From Lumbricus terrestris (Eukaryota > Annelida > Clitellata > Crassiclitellata > Lumbricidae), in the NCBI GenBank assembly GCA_949752735.1, contig OX457044.1, positions 14,927,822 to 14,991,821 of the forward strand: 64,000 bases of DNA. The letters run 5' to 3'. The position numbers were made by a program, and so were the translations under genes. Positions within the stretch are counted from its first letter, which is position 1, and each line of letters begins with the position of its first letter. Positions 41,528 through 53,640 of this stretch are shown piece after piece. The notes below the pieces were generated by a model. The model was not told where the DNA came from. It saw only the letters and a list, made by a program, of their open reading frames with translations, and made no database searches.

Positions 41528-42052
41528 CACGTCCGCCCTACAGGGCCCGCTCTCGATTCCTCTTGCCCTACAGGGCCCGCTCTCGATTCCTCTCGCCCTA
41601 CAGGGCCCGCTCTCGATTCCTCTCGCCCTACGGGGCCCGCTTTCGATTCCTCTCGCCCTACAGGGCCCTCTCTCGATTCCTCTCGCCCTACAGGGCCCGC
41701 TCTCGATTCCTCTCGCCCTACAGGGCCCGTTCTCGATTCCTCTCGCCCTACAGGGCCCGCTCTCGATTCCTCTTGCCCTACAGGGCCCGCTCTCGATTCC
41801 TCTCGCCCTACAGGGCCCGCTCTCGATTCCTCTCGCCCTACGGGGCCCGCTCTCGATTCCTCTCGCCCTACAGGGCCCATTCTCGATTCCTCTCGCCCTA
41901 CAGGGCCCGCTCTCGATTCCTTTCGCCCTACAGGGCCCGCTCTCGATTCCTCTCGCCCTACGGGGCCCGCTTTCGATTCCTCTCGCCCTACGGGGCTCGC
42001 TTTCGATTCCTCTCGCCCTACAAGGCCCTCTCTCGATTCCTCTCGCTCTCCA
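41528..42052. repeat. 30-bp minisatellite, about 17 units
   Basis: Unit CGCCCTACAGGGCCCGCTCT followed by CGATTCCTCT, repeated head to tail with few substitutions. The unit contains a near-palindrome GCCCTACAGGGC. Because 30 is a multiple of three, open frames of 10-residue repeats occur on both strands. No flanking gene supports any of them. Confidence 0.95.
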
Positions 42053-42059
42053 TGCCCGT

Positions 42060-42640
42060 GTGTTATCCAATGCGCTACCGCTACTTTCCCAAAAACCAAA
42101 ACAAAGTCTACTAAACCAACATCAACCGGAGAGAGCACCCAAACATTCACCAGGGGGAACGAATCCTTCTTCATCGTCTCATTTAAATTGCCGGTATTAT
42201 AATACAAAATCTTAAAATTCAATCCTACTTACGGACCAACACCACATTAACAGTAGGCCTACACTCGTAAATGGCGGGTTCAGTCGTTCTGGCAGCAGCA
42301 TGCTACTCGACTGCTAGTCTATTGCTGCTCTGTGGGTCAGAGATTGACGCCTTAAGGACTGCCTTGCGGGTTCTCGGTGTATTTCTTCACCGTTGCTTCG
42401 ATGACGCTGATTCGACTTTGTCTATGAACGATGCAGATTTGGGTATTGACCCAAAGCCAGTCGTGGTAATGTTTCTGTGTAAGTGTATCCTCCTCACCAG
42501 ATGATGTATGCTAGTTTTAATATGATTTATTACTAAAGCTATGTCCGATGTTTAACATCCCCGCTTTCATGTAAACTTCTGTTGTTCATATCTTTCACTG
42601 TGGCTGCCATGGTTATAGCTGATTCCTGCTTTGCTACCAG
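42060..42640. other. Non-coding stretch, no gene seen
   Basis: Contains a copy of the CCCCGCTTTCATGTAAACTTC repeat at 42560 and a hydrophobic 77-codon plus-strand frame (42271-42504) without other support. Confidence 0.35.
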
Positions 42641-42649
42641 CGGCTTGGT

Positions 42650-43540
42650 GGGGCGTGGTATTATGCACGGTGGTTGGTGGGTAGAAGTGGGTGGATGGGT
42701 GGCGGTGGGTCGGCGGGTGGGTGGGTAGTGGTGGTGGTGATCAGTCAGACAGTGGATGGCAAGTTGCTCAGCTACTGAACGTCATCAAGTGGAGAATAGC
42801 AATTCCGAAGGGGTTACAAAGAACGCAGTTCAATTCCGCAATGGGATCCAGTTTTCAGGCATCGAAATAAGAAGTAAAAAGATCGCAATCTAAGTAAAGC
42901 TCAACAAACATGAACTCATTGGACCAACAGGAAGAAACCGATTTGACTACAAACTCAATGCCATGCAGAAATTTACCATAAATGAGACTCGAGTGAGAAA
43001 CTGAACTTTAATTATAGAATGGTGGGTTATGTGATGGTGGGGTGAATGAGCGGTGGTGGGTGGGTGGGTGGCGGCGGGTGGGAGGATTTAGAAGTGGAGG
43101 TGGAGGTGATAAGTGAGAAAGTGGATGGCAAGTTGCTCAGCTGCTGAACATCAACAAACGGTCAATGAAAATATCGACAGAGTTATAAAGAGCGCCGTTC
43201 AATTCTGCAATGAGATCCAGTTTTCAGCCAACGAGATAAGGCGTTCGAAAGATAATCGCTATCTAATTAAAGGTTAAACTCATTGGATCTACAAGAAAGA
43301 AAAAAACAGATTAGACTACGAACTAAGTGACACGCAGATATTTACCATAAATGAGAGCATAGGTGCAATCACGTCCTAAAAGTTGGGAGGGGACCATAAT
43401 GAATCACGTCCTAAAAGTTGGGGGACCATAATAATAAAGTTAAGAAACCACCCAAAAGTTGGGGGGACGCGTCCCGTGGGTCCCATAGGGTTGTTGCGCC
43501 TATGAATGAGAGTCGAGTGAGAAAACCGAACTTTAACAGT
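42650..43540. repeat. Diverged tandem duplication of ~370 bp, second copy carrying a MITE
   Basis: A GGTGGGTGGG-rich start, then GTGGATGGCAAGTTGCTCAG, CAATTC.GCAATG.GATCCAG and ATTTACCATAAATGAGA, occurs at 42650-43020 and again at 43030-43540. The second copy is interrupted at 43358-43504. Confidence 0.8.
43350..43512. mobile_element. hAT-type MITE, 147 bp, with 8-bp target duplication
   Basis: Element 43358-43504 has ends CATAGGTGCAATC and GTTGCGCCTATG, with perfect 8-bp duplications AATGAGAG (43350-43357, 43505-43512). The intact tandem partner near 42990 shows the empty site, ATAAATGAGACTCGAGTG. Confidence 0.93.
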
Positions 43541-43544
43541 GGCC

Positions 43545-44460
43545 TAAAGTGAAAATGAAAATGACTTGAAGTTCAGAGCATCACTGCTGAGCGAGCTGTG
43601 ACAAAGTTAGGCTTTGTTAAAGCCAATAATCGCCACACCAATCAAGGGCAAAGATAGCAACGCTTCTGAAAAATTAGACCGACCTTCAGAGGGTTACTAC
43701 ACAGCAGCACAAAGCAATCTACGGGAAATTCAAAATCCATTCACTGGGGCGAATAAAATGAGTCAAACTAAGGAAGGCTCATATTCAGAGGGAATAGCAT
43801 TGACCAGGAAAATACAAAACAACACTTAGGCTAATCTGCAAAGAAAATCAAAAATAGGCAAATATGTATTAACAGCCATAGTTCACCCTGATGTCAATTA
43901 GGCCTAAAATTAAGCAACCCCCACACACAAAAGCGAGTTACCGTATACACACACGACTGTTGGACCTACAAGCAGCACTCAAACTGAGAATGAACTGCAT
44001 GGGGTCACCATCATTGCGATTCAGACAAAATTTCCAAAGCCCAAATTGATCTCACGACCGTTCCATACAAGGCGATTCAACCCAGAATCCAACTTCCAAT
44101 TTTAAAAGGTGGAGAAATTACATCGGGAAGATTACAGAAATCTACTAATCAACCCAGAAACCAAGGCCCATTTACCATTGGCGGAAATTATCTGAAGAAG
44201 GTTAGGCTACCGGTACCGCAAAAGTGATTCAAGCCAGTGAAAGAACTTAACTCCACAAGTCTGCCTTAAATGTGAATAAACCCAGTATTCGCGCCCAAAT
44301 TATCTGCGAAACTAGTCACCTCAAGAAGATTACCGTAAATTGGAATCAGTCGCGGAATCGACCCATTTACCCGTGGGAGAAACCACATCACGACGTTTAC
44401 CGTATATGCCACTCAACGCAGAAACCGAAGTCGAACAGAGCTGAAACAATTTCTCAGCGA
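43545..44460. other. Non-coding stretch, no gene seen
   Basis: A-rich sequence with no recognised family. A TAGGCCTA octamer is at about 43905. Confidence 0.4.
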
Positions 44461-44467
44461 AAGATCA

Positions 44468-44757
44468 GGGCGGAACGGGGGCCATTGCGGCCATGACCCC
44501 CATTTAAAAAGTGCATGGGACGTGGACCCCTATTTGATTTCAACAAGCCATTAATGCAGGACGTAGAGAGGCCATTATTCCGACCAAAAAAGGTCATCAA
44601 CTCTTGGGCGGCTAAAACGGGATCTTTTTCTCGGAAATTGAACGAATGACTAAACAAAGTCATCGGTTTTTCGGCGACCAAGACGAAATTTTTCCCTTGT
44701 CCCAACCCAAAATCGAAAATTTTGGCCCCCTTCAAAAATTTCTGTATCCGCCCTTGC
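44468..44757. mobile_element. Probable hAT-type MITE (CAGGGCGGA ends)
   Basis: Left CAGGGCGGAACGGGGGCC and right GTATCCGCCCTTG form imperfect inverted ends, and the interior GGCCATTGCGGCCATGACCCCCATT resembles that at 9070-9095. Target duplication is not clean, so the limits are approximate. Confidence 0.5.
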
Positions 44758-44844
44758 AACAGATTATCCAATGAAGTTGCCATAAATACGACTCAACTAT
44801 GAAACAGACCCAAGTAAACCATTACGAATGAAAAGGCCTGATGA

Positions 44845-47800
44845 GGTTTACCCAGGGCCGTATTTACTTTGGTGGAGGCCCATGGGCACCGCTGTGGTGG
44901 AGGCCCCATGGACATAGGATAATTGTAAAAAAAATCAATTTTTAAGGTGCCGTACGTACCACAGCAATGCCGTCACAAGGGCGCCTCATCTACAACTTAA
45001 AATTACATGTGATACTTGTTCGCTCACCGGAATGCTGTTTGGCAGCTGGTTAAGAAATAAATAATATACTTACTTACTTACTTAGGTAGACCCACGACCG
45101 ATATGTAGTCCATGAACACCAAAGAAAATCTTTGATGAACACTGCGTTAAAACATTGAATTGTGACGCGAAATTCTTTGAGCAATGGTCAACACGGCAGG
45201 CATACGCAACTGTGACAACTGGTCATACCAGCGCGAAGAAAGTGATAAAATACCGCAAGTGTACTTTGAGTTTGTTTGAGAGGCGAAACCGAAATGGTGA
45301 GGTTGTGAAACGGTCATGGTTGTGCTTCTCACCAGCTAATGGCAAATTGTACTGCTCAGCCTGCAGACTCGTTGGTTTATCTTGCACACAACTCACTCGT
45401 GGTGGGTTTTGTGATTGGAAACATGCAAGTTTTCGCCTTACCAGTCACGAAACATCAAAGGATCACCTTGAAGCAGTGGTAGCGCTTGCACGCCAGGCCA
45501 AAGAATTAGGCACCATTGAAAGTGATATGGTAAGACAATTGGAAGTTGTGGAGAATTACTGGAGGAAGGTACTGCAGCGCATAGTTTGTGCCATAACCTT
45601 CCTATGTGAACGTGGTCTGGCATTTCGTGGTGACAACGAGGTTATCGGATCTCCAAATAATGGTAACTATTTAGGTGTGTTGGAGCTTATCGCAGAATTT
45701 GACGATTTTCTGAAACATCACATTCACAAGAATGCTAACCGTGGAAGTGGACATACCAACTACCTGTCGTCTTTGATTTGTACAGAATTTGTTGAGCTTA
45801 TGGGGAAACGTGTGTTGTCTGAGATCACATCACGCATCAAAGAATCCAGATATTACTCAATATCACTAGATTCCACACCAGATGAGGGACATATCGACCA
45901 GCTCACCCTAGTATTTCGATACATGGAGAAAGCTAATCCGGTTGAACGATTTGTTAAGTTCATGCCAAACCAGGGTCATAAGGCACAGGATATGCTTGAT
46001 GGCTTGGTGGAATTCCTCAATGAGCACAGTATTCAATTGTCGAATTGCCGTGGTCAATCTTATGACAATGCTGCTGCCATGAGCGGACGCTATAATGGCC
46101 TTCAGGCAAAGGTGTCAGCAGAAAACAAACTTGCAGCATGGATTCCTTGTACAGGTTATTAACAAAATATACATTCAAAATATAATCTACAGTAAATAAC
46201 TACCATTTTGATTCATCATTCATTTATAAAATTGTGTATAAATACTTGGTTACCCTTGCAAGACTTACCGGAAGTTACCCGTTTAATTGTTCTGTAATAT
46301 TTACTTTTCAGTGTTTAGACTGTCAGGAATTTTCCCATTGCAGCAGGACCTGCGCCTAACTGATTTATTATTTGTCTTTTCCGATTACCTTTGAAGGGTG
46401 CTAAATAAATCCTCGCAATGATGAATAATGAGTTAATATTAAATTTTATTTAAATGCAAGTTTAACCAATTCAATGACTCTTGCAGTTCAAATTCTTGTA
46501 AAGATCACAGAAGTGTTTTGTTATGACATTCTGTGCTACTTGTTTGCAGGGCACTCTCTGAATTTGGTTGGTCAATCAGCTGCAGAATGCGCTCCTGCTG
46601 CTGTGGAGTTTTTTGCTCTGCTTCAGGAAATCTATGTCTTCTTCACCGCTTCTACACGTCGATATGAACTGCTCACACAGCGCTCAGTTCCCGTTCCAAA
46701 AAGAATCAACACAACTCGATGGTCATGCAGAGCTGATGCGACCAAAGCCCTATCGCAAGGATATCTTCAGTTCATTGAAGCTCTAGATCACATTTCCGAC
46801 GACATAGATGAGCTGGCAGACGTGTGTTGCAAGGCCCGTGGACTTTCAGAGCGACTGTGTCAGCTTGAGACCGGTATTTACGCTGTCTTCTGGAATGACC
46901 TGTTACAAAGAGCCAATGCCACCAGCAAGACCCTGCAGGATCCAAAATTAGATCTAAACTCCGCTGTTGCCCTGGTACGATCACTGAAGACTTTCATTGA
47001 ATCCAAGCGAGATTGCTTCCACGAGTACGAGAAAGAAGGGATCGAGAAACCTGGAACTACAGATTATATTCAAAAGAGAGAACGACAACGTAACGTGCGC
47101 CTTGATCCACTCGACCAACCTCGTCACACTATTCTGCAGACGGAGCTGACACCGTCAGATAAATTTCGAATACAGAACTTTCTACCAGTCATTGATCAGT
47201 TTGTTACTGCCTTGCAACACCGGCTTAGTGCGTACGAGCTTGTTTCGTCTCGGTTTGGCTTCCTACGCAAACTGAATGTAGGCCTACTGTCATCACAAGA
47301 ACTACAGCATCGAAGGCAGCAGCATCGAATCTTGTTGAGGTGTACAAAGATGACCTCGATGAATGCTTTGGAGACGAGCTTGTGCAGTTTGTTGACTTTG
47401 TGGAGACATTCAAGGACGAACAAGCTCAGGATGTCTCTCTCGAGAATTTCATGTATCAGCTGATACATGATAAGCACGTCCAGGGATCATTTTCTAATGT
47501 GGAGATAGCACTCCGCATGTATCTGGTGCTCATGGTCAGTAACTGTACTGCGGAACGTTCATTCTCCAAAATGAAACTGGTTAAGAATAGGCTTCGCACA
47601 TCGATAGGCAATGATAGGTTGTCCCATCTGGCTCCGATGAGCATAGAATCAGACCTTCTGCGTGAAATTAACTTTAATGATCTGGTGACCGAATTTGCCA
47701 AGAAGAAAACACGCAAAGTTTCACTAATTTGACATAACTTCATAACCGAGAGAAACTAATTTCTGACCTTTCAGGCTTTCACGTTTCTTTCAATTGTTTC

Positions 47801-47960
47801 TTTGCTTAAAATATTTGCGTGAAATTGTATCTGTGGGCAGTGCACAGTACTAAAAAAGTCTGTAAAAAATTCTTGCTTGTGTGGTGGAGGCCCCTATGTG
47901 GTGGAGGCCCGTGGGCATGTGCCCCTTGTGCCCACCCCTAAATCCGGGCCTGGGTTTACC
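44845..47960 (+). mobile_element. Complete hAT transposon, 3100 bp, with 8-bp target duplication
   Basis: Element 44853-47952 starts CAGGGCCGTATTTA and ends with the inverse of CAGGCCCGGATTTA. Perfect 8-bp direct repeats GGTTTACC flank it (44845-44852, 47953-47960). It encodes a ZMYM/TTF-finger type hAT transposase with one intron. The subterminal GTGGTGGAGGCCC motif is present near both ends. The transposase has a frameshift, so this copy is probably no longer autonomous. Confidence 0.95.
45155..47732 (+). CDS. hAT transposase (TTF finger, DUF4371-like, hAT dimerisation), two exons, frameshifted
   Basis: Exon 1 reads to 46154 and exon 2 from 46550, with a canonical intron (ACAG/GTTATT ... 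TGTTTGCAG/GG) that restores the family motif PCTGHSLNLVG. Exon 1 has a TTF-type finger (LYCSACRL, then TSHETSKDH), a DUF4371-like core with SISLDSTPDEG and SYDNAAAMSG, where acidic residues likely serve catalysis. Exon 2 has TRWSCRADA and ends in the hAT dimerisation block NCTAERSFSKMKLVKNRLRT. No ATG precedes 45155 in frame after the stop at 45113, so a 5' exon or lost start is likely. Near 47310-47330, in GCATCGAAGGCAGCAGCATCG, the frame shifts by one, after which VYKDDLDECFGDELVQF continues. The enzyme would cut and rejoin element ends. Confidence 0.9.
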
Positions 47961-48636
47961 GCAAATTAAACTAAGCCCCATTTAAATGCAAAAGACGTGA
48001 ACTCCAGAATAACCCTATTACTAAAATGCGATTCACCCCCATTACGGAACCCTCTTTTACGCCAATCAATAACTGCAACCCACCTCACATAGGCTGGGCA
48101 CGAAAACATTTGCTCACTTCGAGTGTGCCATGCTATATCACCAAACCCAAATTATGCCGATTCAAACAATCATAAAATACTACCCACCCCACAATAGTTG
48201 AACTATCCAAAAGACTAACTCATTTAACTTCCAAAAGGCTGCCATCAATTTAATAAAATCCCCGCCAAACGAAATCCTGCTCTCACGAATAGAACCATAT
48301 CCTAATGAAGAAATTATCGCACGAAGACTCATCCAACTTCGAGGGCGATGGCTGGGTGTTCCTTTGAACGCACGTCTAAATTGTGACAGTTCCACTACTT
48401 GGGTGAACTGGTTGCTGTATTTACGTGGTACGGAATGGATTTGTCGCATCATCTATATGGTATGGGAAAGGACTTGTCACTCCATCTGTGTGGTATGGGA
48501 AAGGACTTGTCGCTCCATCTGTGTGGTATGGGAAAGGCCTGGGAGCGTCGTCTATCTTGGTATTCTTTATGAGGGTTTCGGGAAATATTGAGAATCCTCT
48601 GAGAAGTGTAACTTGTAGAGGCATTTATAATACAAA

Positions 48637-48676
<40 letters not shown>

Positions 48677-49260
48677 TGACTGACGGAACGAGAATGCACG
48701 ATTGAGTGAACAAATAAAAACGAGATGAATGATACAAACACAACAAACACAACAAACACAACAAGCACAAAGAAGAAGCTGCTCGTCGTGAAGAAAAAAG
48801 TCCTGGTCATGGCAAAAAAGAATGCGCTGCAAAAATGAACTCTATCACTACACGAGAACGAAACCCGAGCATCTTATGAAATCAGAAGAAGTTCCAATGA
48901 CGCTCAGATATACGCCTTATTGCTGAATGTAAAGATCGCAATTGTCATGAGAAGAAGATCGAAATTGAAATCTACAACTTTCTGCAACTTCTAAATACGA
49001 AATTCGCACACCTAGGACTTTTATGAAAACCGGAGCATTGACCTATGTGAGAGTGGGCCTTAACAATACGAAATCTCTTCGCCAACAGCAACTATGAATG
49101 ATCGACGTAAAGTTAGACAGCAACTTTCACATTAGACTGCGATCTCTACACCAGAAAACCATTGAATTCTACAAGAAATCGAAAGAAAATCAAAAGTAAA
49201 TCATTGAAACCGATCGTCGCCATAGGCTGATTATGATGATTGTCAAATTCATCAGAACTT
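47961..49260. other. Non-coding stretch with small tandem repeats, no gene seen
   Basis: Three ~32-bp units (TGTATGGTATGGGAAAGGACTTGTC-like) at 48456-48545, a (CTGA)n run at 48637-48683 and an (ACAACAAAC)n run at 48735-48765. No coding family recognised. Confidence 0.5.
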
Positions 49261-49289
49261 ATAAAGTATACCTGGTGTGGGGGATCCAG

Positions 49290-49917
49290 CAACAATTGAC
49301 AGATTGCCAGCTACACATCCGATCCTGATGCTGAACCAGCTGATGTGGGCAATCTAACCACAAGAGATTGCCCTCGACATATCCGATTCCGATGCAACGA
49401 GAGCTGAACCAGAGCTTGATGACTAAAGAAAGAAAAGAAGAAAAAAAGGCGTCACAAAATCTGAAGAAAAATTTTTTTCGACCGCAGAGTGTGCTCACCG
49501 AAAATTGTTCCGGTACAGCACCACATAGGCTACACACAAACCCGATGCTAAAAATAACTCGATCGACTTTCCAACAACAAGAGAGATTGCCTGCTACACA
49601 TTCGATCCTGATACTGAATCAACTGATGTTGGCGATCCAACTACATGAGATTTACTTCCACATACCCGATCCCGATGCAACGAGAGCTTGCCGAGCTTGA
49701 TAACTAAAGAAAAAAAGGCGTCAAAATATTTGAAGAAAAAAGTCAAGTTTTTCGACCGCAGCGTATTCTCACCGAAAATTTTGCCATTATAGCTCTTTAC
49801 ACCAGATCCCGATGCTAAACCAAGTGATGTTGACGATCCAACATGAACAGAGATTGCCTGCTATACACCCGATCTCGATGCAACGAAAGTTGAGCCAGAG
49901 GTTACAGCCAAAAGAGA
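49290..49917. repeat. Diverged flanking units of the 79-bp array
   Basis: The phrases GGCGATCCAAC.ACA.GAGATT and CCCGATCCCGATGCAACGAGAGC recur at about 49345, 49632, 49830 and 49875 at long, uneven spacing. A 100-bp block (AAAGGCGTCA.AA...TTTTTCGACCGCAG...CTCACCGAAAATT) occurs twice, ~280 bp apart. These look like the ancestral, longer units from which the homogeneous array expanded. Confidence 0.75.
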
Positions 49918-52900
49918 TTGCCTTCGACATACCCGATGACTAAAGAAAGAAAAGAAAAATGGTCGTCACAAAATTGGCGATCTAACCACAAGAGATTGCC
50001 TTCGACATACCCGATGACCAAAGAAAGAAAAAAGAAAAACGGTCGTCACAAAATTGGCGATCCAACCACAAGAGATTGCCTTCGACATGCCCGATGACGA
50101 AAGAAAAAAAAAGAAAAACGGTCGTCACAAAATTGGCGATCCAACCACAAGAGATTGCCTTCGACATGCCCGATGACGAAAAAAAAAAGAAAAACGGTCG
50201 TCACAAAATTGGCGATACAACCACAAGAGATTGCCTTCGACATACCCGATGACCAAAGAAGAAAAAAAGAAAAACGGTCGTCACAAAATTGGCGATCCAA
50301 CCACAAGAGATTGCCTTCGACATACCCGATGACCAAAGAAAAAAGAAAAACGGTCGTCACAAAATTGGCGATCCAACCACAAGAGATTGCCTTCGACATG
50401 CCCGATGACGAAAGAAAAGAAAAAAGAAAAACGGTCGTCACAAAATTGGCGATCCAACCACAAGAGATTGCCTTCGACATACCCGATGACCAAAGAAAAA
50501 AGAAAAACGGTCGTCACAAAATTGGCGATCCAACCACAAGAGATTGCCTTCGACATACCCGATGACCAAAAAAAAGAAAAACGGTCGTCACAAAATTGGC
50601 GATCCAACCACAAGAGATTGCCTTCGACTAACCCGATGACCAAAGAAAGAAAAAAGAAAAACGGTCGTCACAAAATTGGCGATCCAACCACAAGAGATTG
50701 CCTTCGACATACCCGATGACCAAAAAAAAAGAAAAACGGTCGTCACAAAATTGGCGATACAACCACAAGAGATTGCCTTCGACATACCCGATGACCAAAG
50801 AAGAAAAAAGAAAAACGGTCGTCACAAAATTGGCGATCCAACCACAAGAGATTGCCTTCGACATGCCGGATGACGAAAGAAAAAAAAAGAAAAACGGTCG
50901 TCACAAAATTGGCGATCCAACCACAAGAGATTGCCTTCGACATACCCGATGACCAAAAAAAAAGAAAAACGGTCGTCACAAAATTGGCGATCCAACCACA
51001 AGAGATTGCCTTCGACAAGCCCGATGACGAAAGAAAAAAAAAGAAAAAACGGTCGTCACAAAATTGGCGATCCAACCACAAGAGATTGCCTTCGACATGC
51101 CGGATGACGAAAGAAAGAAAAAAGAAAAACTGTCGTCACAAAATTGGCGATCCAACCACAAGAAATTGCCTTCGACATACCCGATGACCAAAAAAAAAGA
51201 CAAACGGTCGTCACAAAATTGGCGATCCAACCACAAGAGATTGCCTTCGACTAACCCGATGACCAAAGAAAGAAAAAAGAAAAACGGTCGTCACAAAATT
51301 GGCGATCCAACCACAAGAGATTGCCTTCGACTAACCCGATGACCAAAGAAAGAAAAAAGAAAAAACGGTCGTCACAAAATTGGCGATCCAACCACAAGAG
51401 ATTGCCTTCGACATGCCCGATGACGAAAGAAGAAAAAAAGAAAAACGGTCGTCACAAAATTGGCGATCCAACCACAAGAGATTGCCTTCGACATGCCCGA
51501 TGACGAAAGAAAAAAAAGAAAAACGGTCGTCACAAGATTGGCGACCCAACCACAAGAGATTGCCTTCGACATGCCCGATGACGAAAGAAAAAAAAAGAAA
51601 AACGGTCGCCACAAAATTGGCGATCCAACCACAAGAGATTGCCTTCGGCATACCCGATGACCAAAGAAAAACGGTCGTCACAAAATTGGCGATCTAACCA
51701 CAAGAGATTGCCTTCGACTAACCCGATGACCAAAGAAAGAAAAGAGAAAAACGGTCGTCACAAAATTGGCGATCCAACCACAAGAGATTGCCTTCGACAT
51801 GCCCGATGACGAAAGAAAAAAAAAGAAAAACGGTCGTCACAAAATTGGCGATGCAACCACGAGAGATTGCCTTCGACATACCCGATGACCCAAAAAAAAA
51901 CGGTCGTCACAAAATTGGCGATCCAACCACAAGAGATTGCCTTCGACATGCCCGATGACGAAAAAAAAAGAAAAACGGTCGTCACAAGATTATCGATCCA
52001 ACCACAAGAGATTGCCTTCGACATGCCCGATGACGAAAGAAAAAAAAAGAAAAACGGTCGTCACAAAATTGGCGATCCAACCACAAGAGATTGCCTTCGA
52101 CATACCCGATGACCCAAAAAAAGAAAAACGGTCGTCACAAAATTGGCGATCCAACCACAAGAGATTGCCTTCGACATGCCCGATGACGAAAGAAAAAAAA
52201 AAGAAAAACGGTCGTCACAAAATTGGCGATCCAACCACAAGAGATTGCCTTCGACATACCCGATGACGAAAGAAAAAAAAGAGAAAAACGGTCGTCACAA
52301 AATTGGCGATCCAACCACAAGAGATTGCCTTCGACATGCCCGATGACGAAAGAAAAAAAAAGAAAAACGGTCGTCACAAAATTGGCGATCCAACCACAAG
52401 AGATTGCCTTCGACATGCCGGATGACGAAAGAAAGAAAAAAGAAAAACGGTCGTCACAAAATTGGCGATCCAACCACAAGAGATTGCCTTCGACATACCC
52501 GATGACCAAAAAAAAAGAAAAACGGTCGTCACAAAATTGGCGATCCAACCACAAGAGATTGCCTTCGACTAACCCGATGACCAAAGAAAGAAAAAAGAAA
52601 AACGGTCGTCACAAAATTGGCGATCCAACCACAAGAGATTGCCTTCGACATGCCCGATGACGAAAGAAAAAAAAAAAGAAAAACGGTCGTCACAAAATTG
52701 GCGATCCAACCACAAGAGATTGCCTTCGACATGCCCGATGACCCAAAAAAAAAAAGAAAAACGGTCGTCACAAAATTGGCGATCCAACCACAAGAGATTG
52801 CCTTCGACATGCCCGATGACGAAAGAAAAAAAAAAGAAAAACGGTCGTCACAAAATTGGCGATCCAACCACAAGAGATTGCCTTCGACATGCCCGATGAC

Positions 52901-53325
52901 CCAAAAAAAAAAGAAAAACGGTCGTCACAAAATTGGCGATCCAACCACAAGAGATTGCCTTCGACATGCCCGATGACCAAAAAAAAAGAAAAACGGTCGT
53001 CACAAAATTGGCGATCCAACCACAAGAGATTGCCTTCGACTAACCCGATGACCAAAGAAAGAAAAAAGAAAAACGGTCGTCACAAAATTGGCGATCCAAC
53101 CACAAGAGATTGCCTTCGACATGCCCGATGACGAAAGAAAAAAAAAAGAAAAACGGTCGTCACAAAATTGGCGATCCAACCACAAGAGATTGCCTTCGAC
53201 ATGCCCGATGACCCAAAAAAAAAGAAAAACGGTCGTCACAAAATTGGCGATCCAACCACAAGAGATTGCCTTCGACATGCCCGATGACCAAAAAAAAGAA
53301 GAAAAACGGTCGTCTCAAAATTGGC
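49918..53325. repeat. ~79-bp tandem array, about 44 units
   Basis: Unit: GGTCGTCACAAAATTGGCGA, TCCAACCACAAGAGATTGCC, TTCGACATGCCCGATGACGA, then an A-rich AAGAAAAAAAAGAAAAAC tract of variable length. Length varies from ~70 to 82 bp through the A-tract. Units differ mainly at one window, read as ATGCCC..GACGA, ATACCC..GACCA, CTAACCC..GACCA, ATGCCGG..GACGA or ATGCCC..GACCC. Overlapping open frames on both strands are by-products. Confidence 0.96.
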
Positions 53326-53640
53326 GATCCAACCACAACCAGAGCTTACAGCCACAAAAGATTGCCTCACAACCCAACCCCGGATGTTAAACCAACTGAT
53401 GTGGGCGATCCAACTACAACAGATTGCCCACTACACATTCGATCCCGATGAATCGAGAGCTGATCCATGCAATGCTGACAGTGAACATTCGCGTAAGGTA
53501 AGGCTCTAGCGTGATCAATATTATTTTTAAGAGCTTAACCTGCAGATTAGTTTTCAATGTACGATTTTCAATATTCAGTACCCTGCTAAACATCCGATCC
53601 CGATGCTAAACCCACCGATGTGGGTGATCCACTTCATCTG
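53326..53640. repeat. Diverged flanking units, right side of the 79-bp array
   Basis: GATGTGGGCGATCCAACTAC, TTCGATCCCGATGAATCGAGAGC and CCGATCCCGATGCTAAACC repeat here as on the left flank (49290-49917). Confidence 0.7.

Noticed and set aside
41528..42052. 30-bp repeats as a CRISPR or as a coding gene
   Set aside because: No spacers between the units. Open frames on both strands follow from a stop-free unit whose length is a multiple of three.
47270..47340. TAGGCCTA insertion as the cause of the hAT transposase frameshift
   Set aside because: A 6-bp gain keeps the frame, and the family-like LSSQEL segment follows it in the original frame. The shift lies 30-50 bases further on, in the GCATCGAA duplication.
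49918..53325. Regularly spaced direct repeats resembling a CRISPR array
   Set aside because: The whole ~79-bp unit is repeated, including the would-be spacers. There are no unique spacers and no cas genes, and the DNA is eukaryotic.
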